Shown in pieces: positions 1-10,318 of a DNA stretch of 64,000 nucleotides (positions within the stretch are counted from its first letter, which is position 1; each line of letters starts with the position of its first letter). Source of the stretch: Alphaproteobacteria bacterium (GTDB lineage Bacteria > Pseudomonadota > Alphaproteobacteria > TMED109); the NCBI GenBank assembly GCA_030828505.1, contig JAURCJ010000001.1:186001-250000 (forward strand), given 5' to 3'. Under the pieces are notes generated by a model that saw only the letters and a program-made list of their open reading frames with translations, was not told the DNA's origin and did not search any database. The position numbers and the translations under genes are program-made.

Positions 1-780
1 ATTGCAGACATTACCTATGGAGTTCATAATTACACTGCAGGAAGATTTTCTAGTACTCAAATAGCTGAACTTCCATTTTTAAGTGATAGTTCGGAAATTT
101 TATCTGTAGCTTGGCAACGAATATATGAACAGGAGTTAATGCACCTAGAAGAACATAAGGGTACACACCTGCTAGGTGTTTTTACTCATGGTCCAGGGCA
201 ATTATGGTTTAATAAAAAATATGAAACCTTAGATGATATCAAAGGATTAAAAGTAAGAATTGGTGGAGGCATAGCACAAAGCTCTGCTAAGGCTTTAGGT
301 TTAGTTCCTTTACAAGCACCTGTTACAAAAGCATATGAACTTTTATCTGGAGGTGTAGCAGATGGTATACAACTGCCCGGTGAAAGTATTTCTTTTTTTA
401 AGTTAGACAGAATAATAAAACAAGGATTTATGTTTGATGGAGGTTTATATAATGTAAGTATGTTCTTAGTTATAAATAAGAAGAAATGGAATAAACTATC
501 AGACGAAGATAAAGAAGCAATAAAATCAGTCTCTGGAGAAGCTCTTGCTAAAATGGCTGGCAAAGCATGGGATCGAGCAGATACAAATGGTATTGATGCT
601 TCAATTAAAAATGGAGTATTACTAAAAGTATTATCAGAAAATGAAAAAGATAAAGTAAGAAAGTTACTCACTCCTATTATAGAAAATACTCTTGAAAAAA
701 TTTCTAAACAAAAAAATATAAATGCAAAAAATATTTATTCAAGACTTCTTGCAGAAATCAAATTAATAAAAAACGAATAA
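1..780 (+). CDS. TRAP transporter substrate-binding protein DctP family (5' truncated by window edge)
   Basis: Frame is open from base 1 (IADITYGVHNYTAGRFSSTQIAELPFL...), upstream of the listed M at 139; LDDIKGLKVRIGG and DGIQLPGE motifs; followed by DctQ and DctM. Confidence 0.9.
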   Translation: MADITYGVHNYTAGRFSSTQIAELPFLSDSSEILSVAWQRIYEQELMHLEEHKGTHLLGVFTHGPGQLWFNKKYETLDDIKGLKVRIGGGIAQSSAKALGLVPLQAPVTKAYELLSGGVADGIQLPGESISFFKLDRIIKQGFMFDGGLYNVSMFLVINKKKWNKLSDEDKEAIKSVSGEALAKMAGKAWDRADTNGIDASIKNGVLLKVLSENEKDKVRKLLTPIIENTLEKISKQKNINAKNIYSRLLAEIKLIKNE

Positions 781-789
781 TCATAAATT

Positions 790-1293
790 ATGATAAAATT
801 ACTTTTTAATACGTCAAACAAAATACTTTTAAGTTTTTGTATTTTATCTTTATCAGTACTAGTTTTAATCACTGTAGCAGATGTTTTTGGAAGGTATTTA
901 CTTGGAATTCCTTTGTCTGGCACAAGTGAAATTACAGAAATTATTTTAGGTATTTTGATATATATTGGTTTACCGTATATTTCAAAAAAAGAAGAACATA
1001 TTTCTGTGTCTTTATTATCAAATTATCTTTCTAATAATTTGAAAATTATTCATAAAATATTAGTTAACTTTATTGTTACTTTATTATTATTAGTAATTGC
1101 AAGACAACTATATCTTCATGGCATAGATCTCAAATCATATCAAGAAGTAACTACTTTTCTAGAAATTCCGAAAGCTCCTATAGCTTTTGCTATGGCATTG
1201 TTAACAGTATTAGCCTCTTTTAATACAGTATTGAATATGCTTAGTTATATATTTGAAAAAAGATCTATAACTACAGATAAACAAAGTATTTAA
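790..1293 (+). CDS. TRAP transporter small permease (DctQ family)
   Basis: 167 aa, 4 hydrophobic segments, DVFGRYLLGIPLSGTSEITE motif, between DctP and DctM. Confidence 0.9.
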   Translation: MIKLLFNTSNKILLSFCILSLSVLVLITVADVFGRYLLGIPLSGTSEITEIILGILIYIGLPYISKKEEHISVSLLSNYLSNNLKIIHKILVNFIVTLLLLVIARQLYLHGIDLKSYQEVTTFLEIPKAPIAFAMALLTVLASFNTVLNMLSYIFEKRSITTDKQSI

Positions 1294-1296
1294 AAA

Positions 1297-2595
1297 ATGT
1301 TTATTTGGATAATAGGTTTAATATTAGTAGTTTTAATGATAGCTTTGGGTCTACCTATAGCATTTTCAATGTTAATAGTCGGTTTTTTAGGTCTAGTTAC
1401 TTTAATAGGCCTTGATCCAGCACTAGCAATGATAGGGCAAATATTTTTTGATAATGGAATGAATTACACTTTATCAATATTACCTTTATTTTTATTGATG
1501 GGTAATTTTGTTGTAAAGGCTGGTTTAGCTGATGAACTATATAATTCTGCTAATGCTTGGCTCAGACATAAAAAAGGTGGTTTAGCTATGGCTACTATAA
1601 TTGCATGTGGAGGTTTTAGCTCTGTTTGTGGTTCATCTCTAGCAACAGCAGCAACTATGGCTAAGATAGCATTACCATCGATGAAAAAATATAACTACCC
1701 TGATTCTTTAGCGACGGGAGCTATTGCCGCAGGTGGAACTTTAGGTATTTTGATACCACCCTCAATGATACTTGTTCTATATGGCATTATAACTAGCCAA
1801 GATATTGGGCAATTATTTTTAGCAGGTATTGTTCCAGGTCTATTAGGAATATTAGGATATATTGTTGCAGTAAAAATTTCAGTATCAACTAATAAAAAAT
1901 CTTTCAAAACTCAATCTGCTCTCCCTTTAGTAGATAGAGTGAAATCATTAAAAGGCGTTTTAGGAATTATATCTCTATTTATTTTAGTCATGGGAGGAAT
2001 TTATTCTGGAGTTTTTACAGCAACTGAAGCTGCAGGAGTAGGAGCTTTTGGTTCCTTAATTATTGTTTTATTAAAAAGAAAAATAACTTTAAATTCTTTT
2101 TATGAAACTCTGATAGAAACAGCAAAAGTTACTTCTATGCTATTTTTTTTATTGTTCGGAGCAATATTATTCTCAAACTTTATTAATTTAGCAGGTCTGC
2201 CCAATGACCTAAGAAACTTTTTATCTTTATTTAACTTAAATATTTATACCCTTCTAATAGGAATTTTTATTATTTATATAATATTAGGTATGGTTTTAGA
2301 AAGCCTATCTATGATGTTATTAACTGTTCCTATTTTTTATCCAATTGTTCAAGATATGGGTGGCGATTTAATATGGTTTGGAATATTAGTAGTTGTTGCA
2401 GTAGAGATAAGTCTAATTACCCCTCCAATAGGACTTAATGTACATGTATTAAAAACAATAGTTAAAGATAATATACATTTGACAACTATATTTAAAGGAG
2501 TAATACCTTTTGTAACAATGGATATAATTAGAATAATTATTTTATTATTTATACCAGCAATTACATTATTTCTTCCTAATAGTATAATACCTTAG
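1297..2595 (+). CDS. TRAP transporter large permease (DctM family)
   Basis: 432 aa polytopic; GLPIAFSMLIVG, GGFSSVCGSSLATAATMAKIALPSM, GTLGILIPPS motifs. Confidence 0.95.
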   Translation: MFIWIIGLILVVLMIALGLPIAFSMLIVGFLGLVTLIGLDPALAMIGQIFFDNGMNYTLSILPLFLLMGNFVVKAGLADELYNSANAWLRHKKGGLAMATIIACGGFSSVCGSSLATAATMAKIALPSMKKYNYPDSLATGAIAAGGTLGILIPPSMILVLYGIITSQDIGQLFLAGIVPGLLGILGYIVAVKISVSTNKKSFKTQSALPLVDRVKSLKGVLGIISLFILVMGGIYSGVFTATEAAGVGAFGSLIIVLLKRKITLNSFYETLIETAKVTSMLFFLLFGAILFSNFINLAGLPNDLRNFLSLFNLNIYTLLIGIFIIYIILGMVLESLSMMLLTVPIFYPIVQDMGGDLIWFGILVVVAVEISLITPPIGLNVHVLKTIVKDNIHLTTIFKGVIPFVTMDIIRIIILLFIPAITLFLPNSIIP

Positions 2596-2596
2596 T

Positions 2597-3340
2597 TTAA
2601 ATAATAGCTTTGTTTATAATTAATAATCCTATTATCATTAAGACATATAAAAATATTTTTCTGAAAAGATCTTCATTAAATAAAAATTGTAAGTTTCTTC
2701 CTACGTACATTCCTATAAATGAGGGTATAACAGCATAACTGGAGTATAAAAATAGATCTAATGTCCATAATTTATTTCCTGTTAAAGCAATACCAAGAAA
2801 TAAACTAGCCGAAATCAAAACTAAAGCTATAGTTTGTAAAAACTCATTTTTATTCATTTTTAGTGAGTATATATAAAACGCTAATGGAAAAATAAAAGTT
2901 CCTGTAGACCCTCCAAAAAACCCTCCTAAAGCTCCAGCAAATACCCCTAATATTTTTTCGTATTTTACAGGGATAGTTATTTTATTTCTATGTATAAGAC
3001 TTATCAATGAGTAAAGAGATAATATTATACCTAAAAGTAATGTAAAAATATCACTATAATTAACTAGAACTCTCGCTCCTATTAAAGAAAATATAAATAA
3101 AAATATTAATAATGGCCAAATTCTTATAATAATATTCCCTACTTTATATTTACCAAACACTTGCCAAAAATTTGTAAATAGACCAGGCATTACAACTAAA
3201 GCTATTGCTAATTTTATACCCATAAACATAGTTAAAAATGCTAGAGAGATTGCAGGTAATCCAATACCAGAAATACCTTTTACAAAACCAGAAAGTAAAA
3301 AAATTACTGAAATTAATAATATATGATCTCTATCAAACAT
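2597..3340 (-). CDS. TSUP family (TauE/SafE-like) sulfite/organic anion permease
   Basis: 247 aa polytopic; FVKGISGIGLPAISLAFL and GALGGFFGGSTGTFIFPLAFYIYSL repeat motifs. Confidence 0.85.
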   Translation of the reverse strand: MFDRDHILLISVIFLLSGFVKGISGIGLPAISLAFLTMFMGIKLAIALVVMPGLFTNFWQVFGKYKVGNIIIRIWPLLIFLFIFSLIGARVLVNYSDIFTLLLGIILSLYSLISLIHRNKITIPVKYEKILGVFAGALGGFFGGSTGTFIFPLAFYIYSLKMNKNEFLQTIALVLISASLFLGIALTGNKLWTLDLFLYSSYAVIPSFIGMYVGRNLQFLFNEDLFRKIFLYVLMIIGLLIINKAII

Positions 3341-3396
3341 TATATTTTTCTAAAAAAATATTACACATTTTATCTTTTACCATTTACCATATTTAT

Positions 3397-3780
3397 ATGA
3401 GTAAAAATATGGTAACACATTTGGGAGGTTGTCACTGTAAACAAATACAGTTTGAGGTATTAGGTGAAGAAAACATTCAAATTTTAAATTGTACTTGTTC
3501 TATCTGTTCTATAGTCAACTATAAACATTATATTGTAGATAAATCTAAGTTTAAATTAATTAAAGGTAAAGATTTACTGTCTAATTATACTTTTAATACC
3601 AAAACAGCAAAACATATATTTTGTAAAATATGCGGTATTAAATCATTTTATATTCCAAGGTCTCACCCTGACTCAATAAGTGTAAATCTTAATTGTATAT
3701 ATTCTAATACTGTAAAAAAAATAAAGATAATAAAGTTTGATGGAAAAAATTGGAAAAAAAATATAAATAAAATTAAATAA
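3397..3780 (+). CDS. GFA/CENP-V-type Zn-binding protein (glutathione-dependent formaldehyde-activating family)
   Basis: GGCHCKQIQFEV, CTCSIC and FCKICGI cysteine motifs; start set at ATG 3397 (MSKNMVTHLGGCHC) because the longer ORF from 3238 runs into the divergent TSUP gene. Confidence 0.85.
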   Translation: MSKNMVTHLGGCHCKQIQFEVLGEENIQILNCTCSICSIVNYKHYIVDKSKFKLIKGKDLLSNYTFNTKTAKHIFCKICGIKSFYIPRSHPDSISVNLNCIYSNTVKKIKIIKFDGKNWKKNINKIK

Positions 3781-3796
3781 TTTAGGAGTATTTGTT

Positions 3797-4945
3797 ATGA
3801 AAAAAATTAATAAATTTAATAGAAGAAAGATTCTTTTAGGTGCATCAGCTTTAACCACAGCAGGCTTATTAATTTCATGTAAAGAAAATATAAAAGGAGG
3901 AACGCCATCAAATCCTGAAAGTGCATCTTCTATTTCTAAAAATATAATGCAACTAAGGATGGCAACTACATGGCCTAAAAATTTTCCTGGCGTTGGTACA
4001 ACTGCTGAAAAAGTTGCAGAAGCTATAACAAAAGCTTCGGATGGTAGATTAGAAATCAAAGTTTATGGATCAGGAGAAATGGTTCCAGCATATGAAGTCT
4101 TTGATGCTGTACGCCAAGGAACCGTAGAAATGGGGCATGGCTGGCCTGGATATTGGATATCTAAAAACCCTGGTTTAGCTTACTTTGGTGGCATTCCTGG
4201 AGGTTTAAGTCCATCTGAACAAAGTGCCTGGATAATGCATGGAGGAGGACAAAAACTTTGGGAAGAACTACTAGAACCATATGGTATTCAACCTTTTCAA
4301 GCAGGTATTGTACAATCAGAAATGTTTGGCTGGTATAAAAAAACTCTAAATTCTTTAGAAGACCTTCAAGGCCTAAAAATTAGAATGGCTGGACTTCCTA
4401 ATGAAATTCTTAACAGAATGGGGGCTACTGCAGTTAATATTCCAGGTGGAGAGGTCATGAGTTCATTTCAATCAGGAGTAGTAGACGCTGTTGAGTGGGG
4501 AGGACCTTGGATGGATTTAGCTTTTGGTTTTCCAAAAATTGCAAAGATTTGCTATGGGCCTGGAATACATAGTCCTGGATCAATGAATGAAATGCTAATT
4601 AATAAGCAACTATTTAATAATTTGCCAAATGATTTAAAAGAAATTATCAGAATTTCAGCTAATAATGTAAATAATGACTCTTATAATGAATATATAAACC
4701 GTAATGCTATTAGCTATCAAATCATAGTTAAAGAACATGATGTAAAGTTTAAAATACTTCCATTAGATATTATGAAAGAGTTTTTAAAAGTTGCTAAAGA
4801 AGTAGTTCAAGATAATGCTGAGAAAGACCCTGCAGCAATGAAAATACATTTGAATTATCAAGATTTCTTAAAAAAAGCTATAGATATTACAAAATACCAA
4901 GAATTAGGATACTTAAATGCAAGAGAAATGGCTAACAATGGATAA
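3797..4945 (+). CDS. TRAP transporter substrate-binding protein (TakP/DctP-like), Tat-like signal plus lipobox
   Basis: N-terminus NRRKILLGASALTTAGLLISC; MATTWPKNFPGVGTTAEKVAEAI; SLEDLQGLKIRMAGLPNEIL; VDAVEWGGPWMDLAFGF. Confidence 0.9.
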   Translation: MKKINKFNRRKILLGASALTTAGLLISCKENIKGGTPSNPESASSISKNIMQLRMATTWPKNFPGVGTTAEKVAEAITKASDGRLEIKVYGSGEMVPAYEVFDAVRQGTVEMGHGWPGYWISKNPGLAYFGGIPGGLSPSEQSAWIMHGGGQKLWEELLEPYGIQPFQAGIVQSEMFGWYKKTLNSLEDLQGLKIRMAGLPNEILNRMGATAVNIPGGEVMSSFQSGVVDAVEWGGPWMDLAFGFPKIAKICYGPGIHSPGSMNEMLINKQLFNNLPNDLKEIIRISANNVNNDSYNEYINRNAISYQIIVKEHDVKFKILPLDIMKEFLKVAKEVVQDNAEKDPAAMKIHLNYQDFLKKAIDITKYQELGYLNAREMANNG

Positions 4946-4975
4946 AAATTCAAAAGAAGAAACTATTATTAAACC

Positions 4976-6445
4976 TTATTCATCTACAAACTTTGAGGCA
5001 TGAATAAAGCTTTCTTCATTTTGTTGTTGAATAACACTCACAAAAAATACAATTGCTATATTTACTAATACACCAATTAAACCCGGATGAAGATCATAAG
5101 GGCTAAAACTAGCTATATATTGGAAATAAATAGTAACTACAACTCCTGCAATTAAGCCGATTATTACTCCTAATGTTGAAGCTTTCTTCCAAAATAGGCC
5201 TGAATAAACTCCAGGAGCAAGTTGTACAATTGCTCCATATGCACCTAAAAGCAAAGCTATTAAGCCATCACTTCCATAAATTGCTATACAATAAGCGATA
5301 GCTCCAACTCCAATTACAGCAAGACGCATGATCCAAAGCTCTTGATTTTCTTTTAAAGAAGGAAAAATAACTTTACAAATATCCCTTCCAAAAGACACAG
5401 AAGCTCCATGAGTAATCGCATCTGAGGAAGACATTGCTGCAGCGAGTGCTCCAGCTCCCACTATACCATATAATATTCCAGATTCTGTTAAATGATGCGT
5501 AATCAAATAAGGTAATACCTCTCCAGGCCTACCTAATGCATCATCTGGCACCACACCAATTGCAGAGAAACCTATAAAAAGTACAGGCAATAAAAATACA
5601 GCAAATATTGGATACACTAAAACTGTAAGTTTTATTCTACGAGAAGTGGTAGTATACGATTTAGTAAATAAATGGGGCCACATAACGAAGCCAAGCATAG
5701 AAACTACTATATTACTACTATAACGGGCAGCACTAATTTTTGAGCCTTCATTTCCAATAGTAAGAAAATCGGGATCATTTTCAATAATTTTACTAAACAT
5801 ATTTCCTAGTGAACCATGTAAAGATTCTACAAAATATATACCTAATATCCAGGCTACTATAAGCATTAATATTGCTTGAAAAACATCACTCCAAGCAGCA
5901 CCTCTTACGCCACTAGTTGCAACATATATGACTACTATTCCTAGTGCGAGCAATGCTCCAAAATTATAAGAAATATTATCAAATGTTAACACATTAAATA
6001 TGTATCCCATTCCCTTTATTTGCAAAGTTAAATAAGGAATAAAAGCTAAAAGTGAAACAACACCAATTATAATTATTAAAAATTTTGATTTAAAACGGTC
6101 ACCTAAAAAATCACCCATCGTAATATAATTAGATCTTTTTCCTAACCGTGCCATTTTTGGTCCTATAATATACCATGGCAATAAACCTAGAGTACAGTAA
6201 GCTAATATATATAAAGATGCCGCACCTTTAGAATATGCCCACCCAGGCCCACCTAAAAAGGCGAATGCAGAAAATATAGTCCCTCCCATAAGAAACCACA
6301 TTACAAATAAGCCAAAGCCCCTATCACCAACAGCATATTCAGAAATTGAAAAGAACGATCTACCTCTTCCTGCAGAAAGGCCAATAGCAAAAGCAATTAT
6401 CAAATATAAAGACATTGCTATAAGTGCAATTTGCCAAGCTACCAT
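4976..6445 (-). CDS. Sodium:solute symporter family (SSS) protein
   Basis: 489 aa, about 13 hydrophobic segments; SEYAVGDRGFGLFVMWFLMGGTIFSAFAFLGGPGWAYSKGA and GAGALAAAMSSSDA motifs. Confidence 0.9.
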   Translation of the reverse strand: MVAWQIALIAMSLYLIIAFAIGLSAGRGRSFFSISEYAVGDRGFGLFVMWFLMGGTIFSAFAFLGGPGWAYSKGAASLYILAYCTLGLLPWYIIGPKMARLGKRSNYITMGDFLGDRFKSKFLIIIIGVVSLLAFIPYLTLQIKGMGYIFNVLTFDNISYNFGALLALGIVVIYVATSGVRGAAWSDVFQAILMLIVAWILGIYFVESLHGSLGNMFSKIIENDPDFLTIGNEGSKISAARYSSNIVVSMLGFVMWPHLFTKSYTTTSRRIKLTVLVYPIFAVFLLPVLFIGFSAIGVVPDDALGRPGEVLPYLITHHLTESGILYGIVGAGALAAAMSSSDAITHGASVSFGRDICKVIFPSLKENQELWIMRLAVIGVGAIAYCIAIYGSDGLIALLLGAYGAIVQLAPGVYSGLFWKKASTLGVIIGLIAGVVVTIYFQYIASFSPYDLHPGLIGVLVNIAIVFFVSVIQQQNEESFIHASKFVDE

Positions 6446-6446
6446 A

Positions 6447-6665
6447 TTATTCCTCTATATCTTTATCTATTGTTACGAAAACTATTAAACCTAAAAATTC
6501 TATCATTATCCAAAATAAAACCCATACCATTATAAATGGCATTCCAAAAATAAGTGGCTCTGCATAATTGGCTAAAGAAAATACTGGGAATATTAACATA
6601 CTCAGTATAAATAACGTAAAAATTACGTATAATACCTTAATATTAATTTTAGAAATTAAATTCAA
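6447..6665 (-). CDS. Small membrane protein, DUF3311/YhdT-like symporter partner
   Basis: 72 aa, two TM segments, directly upstream of the SSS symporter on the same strand, a known arrangement for this family. Confidence 0.7.
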   Translation of the reverse strand: MNLISKINIKVLYVIFTLFILSMLIFPVFSLANYAEPLIFGMPFIMVWVLFWIMIEFLGLIVFVTIDKDIEE

Positions 6666-6786
6666 AAATTTTCCCCATCTGTATCAATATCAAAAATATC
6701 ATATTTTAAATAGTTTGTAATGTTATATTTAACTTTTAAAAATTAACATATAATTTATAATAATAAACTTAACATAAGGAATGTGA

Positions 6787-7650
6787 ATGAAGTTTAATTG
6801 GAAAAATTTATCTTTAAATGATCTAGAACAAAACTTTAATCCCAGAGAAGCTGTTTCTAATTTTTCAGATTATATTGAAGAATATAAAATTTTAGCAAAA
6901 AAACATAGAGAAGAGCTGCCTTGTATACTAGATGTAAATTATGGAGACACTCCTCTTCAAACACTTGATATATTTGGAAAAAATAAACTTAAAAATGCCA
7001 ATGTACATATTTTTATTCATGGAGGATATTGGAGAGCACTTGATAAATCTGATCATAGTCAATTGGCAAAACCTTTTGTAGAAAATGATATATTATATTT
7101 TTCAATCAACCACGATTTATGTCCAAAAGTTACTCTCAGTGAAATTGTTAAACAAGTTACCTCTGCAATAGTCTGGATTTATAATAATTGTTCTAAATAT
7201 GGTGGTAATAACAGCAAAATAACTATCTCTGGCCATTCGGCAGGAGCGCATCTATGTGCTATGATATTAGAAAATAAATGGGAAGACTATGATGTGCCTA
7301 AAAACATTATTAAGGGAGCAGCTTTAATAAGCGGAATATATGAACCCGAATTAGTTTTAAACCTTTCAGTAAATAAGGAAATTAATTTAACTAAGCAAGA
7401 AGCTATTAATAATTCACCAAAATATCCTAAAGAAAATATTCCTATTATCTTAACTTGTGTAGGAAAAAAAGAGCCTGAAGGCTGGATAGAACAAACAAAG
7501 TTATATACTAAAAATATTATAAATAAATGTGATTACTTAGACTTTTCAATTTTAGAAAATGAAAATCATTTCTCAATGATGATTTCATTTTCAAATTCTG
7601 AAAATAAATTTGTAAAAAAAATGATTAATATGGCAAAAATAATATATTAA
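6787..7650 (+). CDS. Alpha/beta hydrolase (kynurenine formamidase-like esterase)
   Basis: HIFIHGGYWRALDKSDHSQLAKPF oxyanion motif, ISGHSAGAHLCAMIL nucleophile motif. Confidence 0.85.
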   Translation: MKFNWKNLSLNDLEQNFNPREAVSNFSDYIEEYKILAKKHREELPCILDVNYGDTPLQTLDIFGKNKLKNANVHIFIHGGYWRALDKSDHSQLAKPFVENDILYFSINHDLCPKVTLSEIVKQVTSAIVWIYNNCSKYGGNNSKITISGHSAGAHLCAMILENKWEDYDVPKNIIKGAALISGIYEPELVLNLSVNKEINLTKQEAINNSPKYPKENIPIILTCVGKKEPEGWIEQTKLYTKNIINKCDYLDFSILENENHFSMMISFSNSENKFVKKMINMAKIIY

Positions 7651-7697
7651 GATATAAATTATTTAATATAGATATAACAAATAAGTTAAGGAATGAA

Positions 7698-7988
7698 ATG
7701 CAATCCCTTTTAATATTAATTGATAGCTTAGTTACTTTAATCGTGTGGACTTTAATATTGCAAGTAATCATGAGTTGGTTAATTGCGTTTAATGTTGTTA
7801 ATACGCATAATAGATTAATTTGGCAGATTAATTATGCATTACATAAATTAACAAACCCTTTACTTTCGCCAATACAACAAATACTTCCTAATTTAGGTGG
7901 AATAGATATTTCACCTGTAATACTCATAATAGTTTTGCATTTTGCTAGAAATTTTTTATTTGAACTATTTTTAGGAAGTCCCTATTAA
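7698..7988 (+). CDS. YggT family membrane protein
   Basis: 96 aa; SWLIAFNVVNTHNRLIWQINYALHKLTNPLLSPIQQILPNLGGIDISPV. Confidence 0.9.
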   Translation: MQSLLILIDSLVTLIVWTLILQVIMSWLIAFNVVNTHNRLIWQINYALHKLTNPLLSPIQQILPNLGGIDISPVILIIVLHFARNFLFELFLGSPY

Positions 7989-7993
7989 GTAAA

Positions 7994-9196
7994 CTATTTC
8001 ACTTTTTTTCTCTGTTGCAATCTTAAAGCATTTAATTTTATAAAGCCGCCAGCATCTCTTTGATCGTAATCTTTACCTTCTTCAAAAGTAACTATACCTT
8101 CATTATAAATACTTTTAGGAGAACGTCTTCCTACTAGACTACAACTTCCTTTAAAGAGTTTTACTTTAACTTCTCCAGAAACATTTTTTTGACTTTCGTC
8201 TATTAATGACTGCAACATTTCTCTTTCTGGAGAAAACCATAATCCATTATAAATTAAAGATGCATATTTGGGCATAAGTTCATCTCTCAATAACATAGCA
8301 GGTCCGTCTAGAATTAATTGCTCTATTCCTCTATGAGCTATATACAATATAGTTCCTCCAGGGGTTTCATAAACTCCTCTCGATTTCATCCCTACAAACC
8401 TATTTTCTACGATATCAACTCTTCCCACTCCGTGCCTACCAGCTTTAATATTTAAATCTTCTAGTAAAGCTGAAGGACTTAACACTTTTCCATTAACTGC
8501 TATAGGCGTCCCTTCCATAAATTCTATAATTACTTCTTCCTCATCGTCTGGAGCATTTAATGGTGATACAGTTCTTGTAAACATATCTTCACTCGCTGAA
8601 ACCCAAGGGTCTTCAAGAGCTTTACCCTCATAAGAAATATGCAATAAATTTGCATCAGTTGAATATGGAGGCTCTCCTCTTTTATCTTTTGGTACTGATA
8701 TATTTCTTTTTTCTGCCCATTCTATCAATTTAGTTCTAGAATCTAAATCCCATTCTCTCCAAGGAGCAATAATATTTATATCTGGGTTTAAGCCAAGATA
8801 ACCTAATTCAAAACGAACTTGATCATTACCTTTTCCTGTTGCCCCATGAGAGACAGAATCTGAACCTGTCTCTTGTGCAATTTCTATTTGTCTTTTTGCT
8901 ATTAGCGGACGAGCTATTGCAGTACCTAACATATAAGTTCCTTCATATATAGTACTCGCCTTAAACATAGGAAAAACATAATCTCTTACAAACTCTTCTT
9001 TTAAGTCTTCGATAAAAATTTCCTTAATACCCATTTCTTGGGCTCTTACTCTTGCTGGCTCAATTTCTTCACCCTGACCTATATCCGCAGTGAATGTGAC
9101 TACTTCACAATCATATACCTCTTGTAACCATCTCAAAATAACAGAAGTATCTAAGCCACCAGAATATGCTAAAACTACTTTTTTAACTTTTGACAT
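7994..9196 (-). CDS. argG: Argininosuccinate synthase
   Basis: [37 protein letters not shown], full length 400 aa. Confidence 0.98.
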   Translation of the reverse strand: MSKVKKVVLAYSGGLDTSVILRWLQEVYDCEVVTFTADIGQGEEIEPARVRAQEMGIKEIFIEDLKEEFVRDYVFPMFKASTIYEGTYMLGTAIARPLIAKRQIEIAQETGSDSVSHGATGKGNDQVRFELGYLGLNPDINIIAPWREWDLDSRTKLIEWAEKRNISVPKDKRGEPPYSTDANLLHISYEGKALEDPWVSASEDMFTRTVSPLNAPDDEEEVIIEFMEGTPIAVNGKVLSPSALLEDLNIKAGRHGVGRVDIVENRFVGMKSRGVYETPGGTILYIAHRGIEQLILDGPAMLLRDELMPKYASLIYNGLWFSPEREMLQSLIDESQKNVSGEVKVKLFKGSCSLVGRRSPKSIYNEGIVTFEEGKDYDQRDAGGFIKLNALRLQQRKKVK

Positions 9197-9220
9197 TTTT
9201 TTTCCAATAAATATTTAAAT

Positions 9221-10318
9221 TCATGCAAATTTAATATTTGCAACTTTTTCCTTACTTAATCTCACACTATTACTTTTTAATTGACCACAAGCTGCTAATA
9301 TATCTTGCCCTCTTGCATGACGAACAGTAGCAGTAATGCCTCCATTATAACAAACTTCATCAGCAAAATCTTTAATAGTTTTCTCAGAAGAACATTTATA
9401 AATACTTCCAGGCCACGGGTTAAATGGTATTAAATTAACCTTAGCATGAATTGGTTCCAGAAGTTTTACTAACTTTTTGGCATCTTGAATAGAATCGTTT
9501 ACTCCGTCTAACATAACATATTCAAATGTAATTCTTCTTGAATTATTTACACCTGGATAAACCTCTAATACAGACAGTAATTCTTTAATAGGCCATTTTT
9601 TATTTATAGGTACTAATTCATTTCTTATATCGTCATTTACCGCATGAAGACTTATTGCTAAACTAACATCTAATTCATATTTAAGTTTTTTGATTATAGG
9701 AACAACACCTGAAGTAGATAAAGTAATTTTACGTCTAGAATAGCATAGGCCTTCATTATCCAATAAAATTTTTATTGCTCTTGTTACCTCATGATAATTA
9801 TACAAAGGTTCACCCATACCCATAAATACAATATTAGTGATTTTTCTATTTTTTATATCCCAGTCTCCTAAGCTATCTTTAGCAGCAAGAATTTGGCCTA
9901 TTATTTCATATGTAAACAAATTTCTTACTAAAGGCATCGTTCCGGTATGACAAAAAGAACAAGACAAAGTGCAGCCTACTTGCGATGATATACATAAAGT
10001 ACCTCTATCCTTTTCAGGTATAAATACGGTTTCTATTTTTCTATCATCACTTAGCTTAAACAACCACTTTTGTGTGCCATCTTTAGATATCTGATGTTGA
10101 TCAATATTTAATCTAATATTATCTATATCAGAGTGCAATTTATCTCTTAACTTTATTCCTATATCAGACATTTCGTTGAACGACTTTACACCATTAACGT
10201 ATAACCATTTCCATATTTGCTTAGCTCTAAATTGTTTTTCTCCTAAATTCAAAATATATTTATTAAGCTCATCTTTTGTAAAAGAATTTATAGGAACATT
10301 TTTTATCATTATTGGCAT
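9221..10318 (-). CDS. rlmN: 23S rRNA (adenine2503-C2)-methyltransferase / radical SAM protein
   Basis: CTLSCSFCHTGTMPLVRNL radical SAM motif, NIVFMGMGEPLYNY, TVRHARGQDILAACGQL. Confidence 0.97.
   Translation of the reverse strand: MPIMIKNVPINSFTKDELNKYILNLGEKQFRAKQIWKWLYVNGVKSFNEMSDIGIKLRDKLHSDIDNIRLNIDQHQISKDGTQKWLFKLSDDRKIETVFIPEKDRGTLCISSQVGCTLSCSFCHTGTMPLVRNLFTYEIIGQILAAKDSLGDWDIKNRKITNIVFMGMGEPLYNYHEVTRAIKILLDNEGLCYSRRKITLSTSGVVPIIKKLKYELDVSLAISLHAVNDDIRNELVPINKKWPIKELLSVLEVYPGVNNSRRITFEYVMLDGVNDSIQDAKKLVKLLEPIHAKVNLIPFNPWPGSIYKCSSEKTIKDFADEVCYNGGITATVRHARGQDILAACGQLKSNSVRLSKEKVANIKFA

Noticed and set aside
186-671. 161-aa minus-strand ORF
   Set aside because: Antisense to the strong TRAP DctP reading frame; no family motif
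3673-4059. 128-aa minus ORF
   Set aside because: Antisense to GFA 3' end and TRAP binding protein; low-complexity C-terminus, no motif
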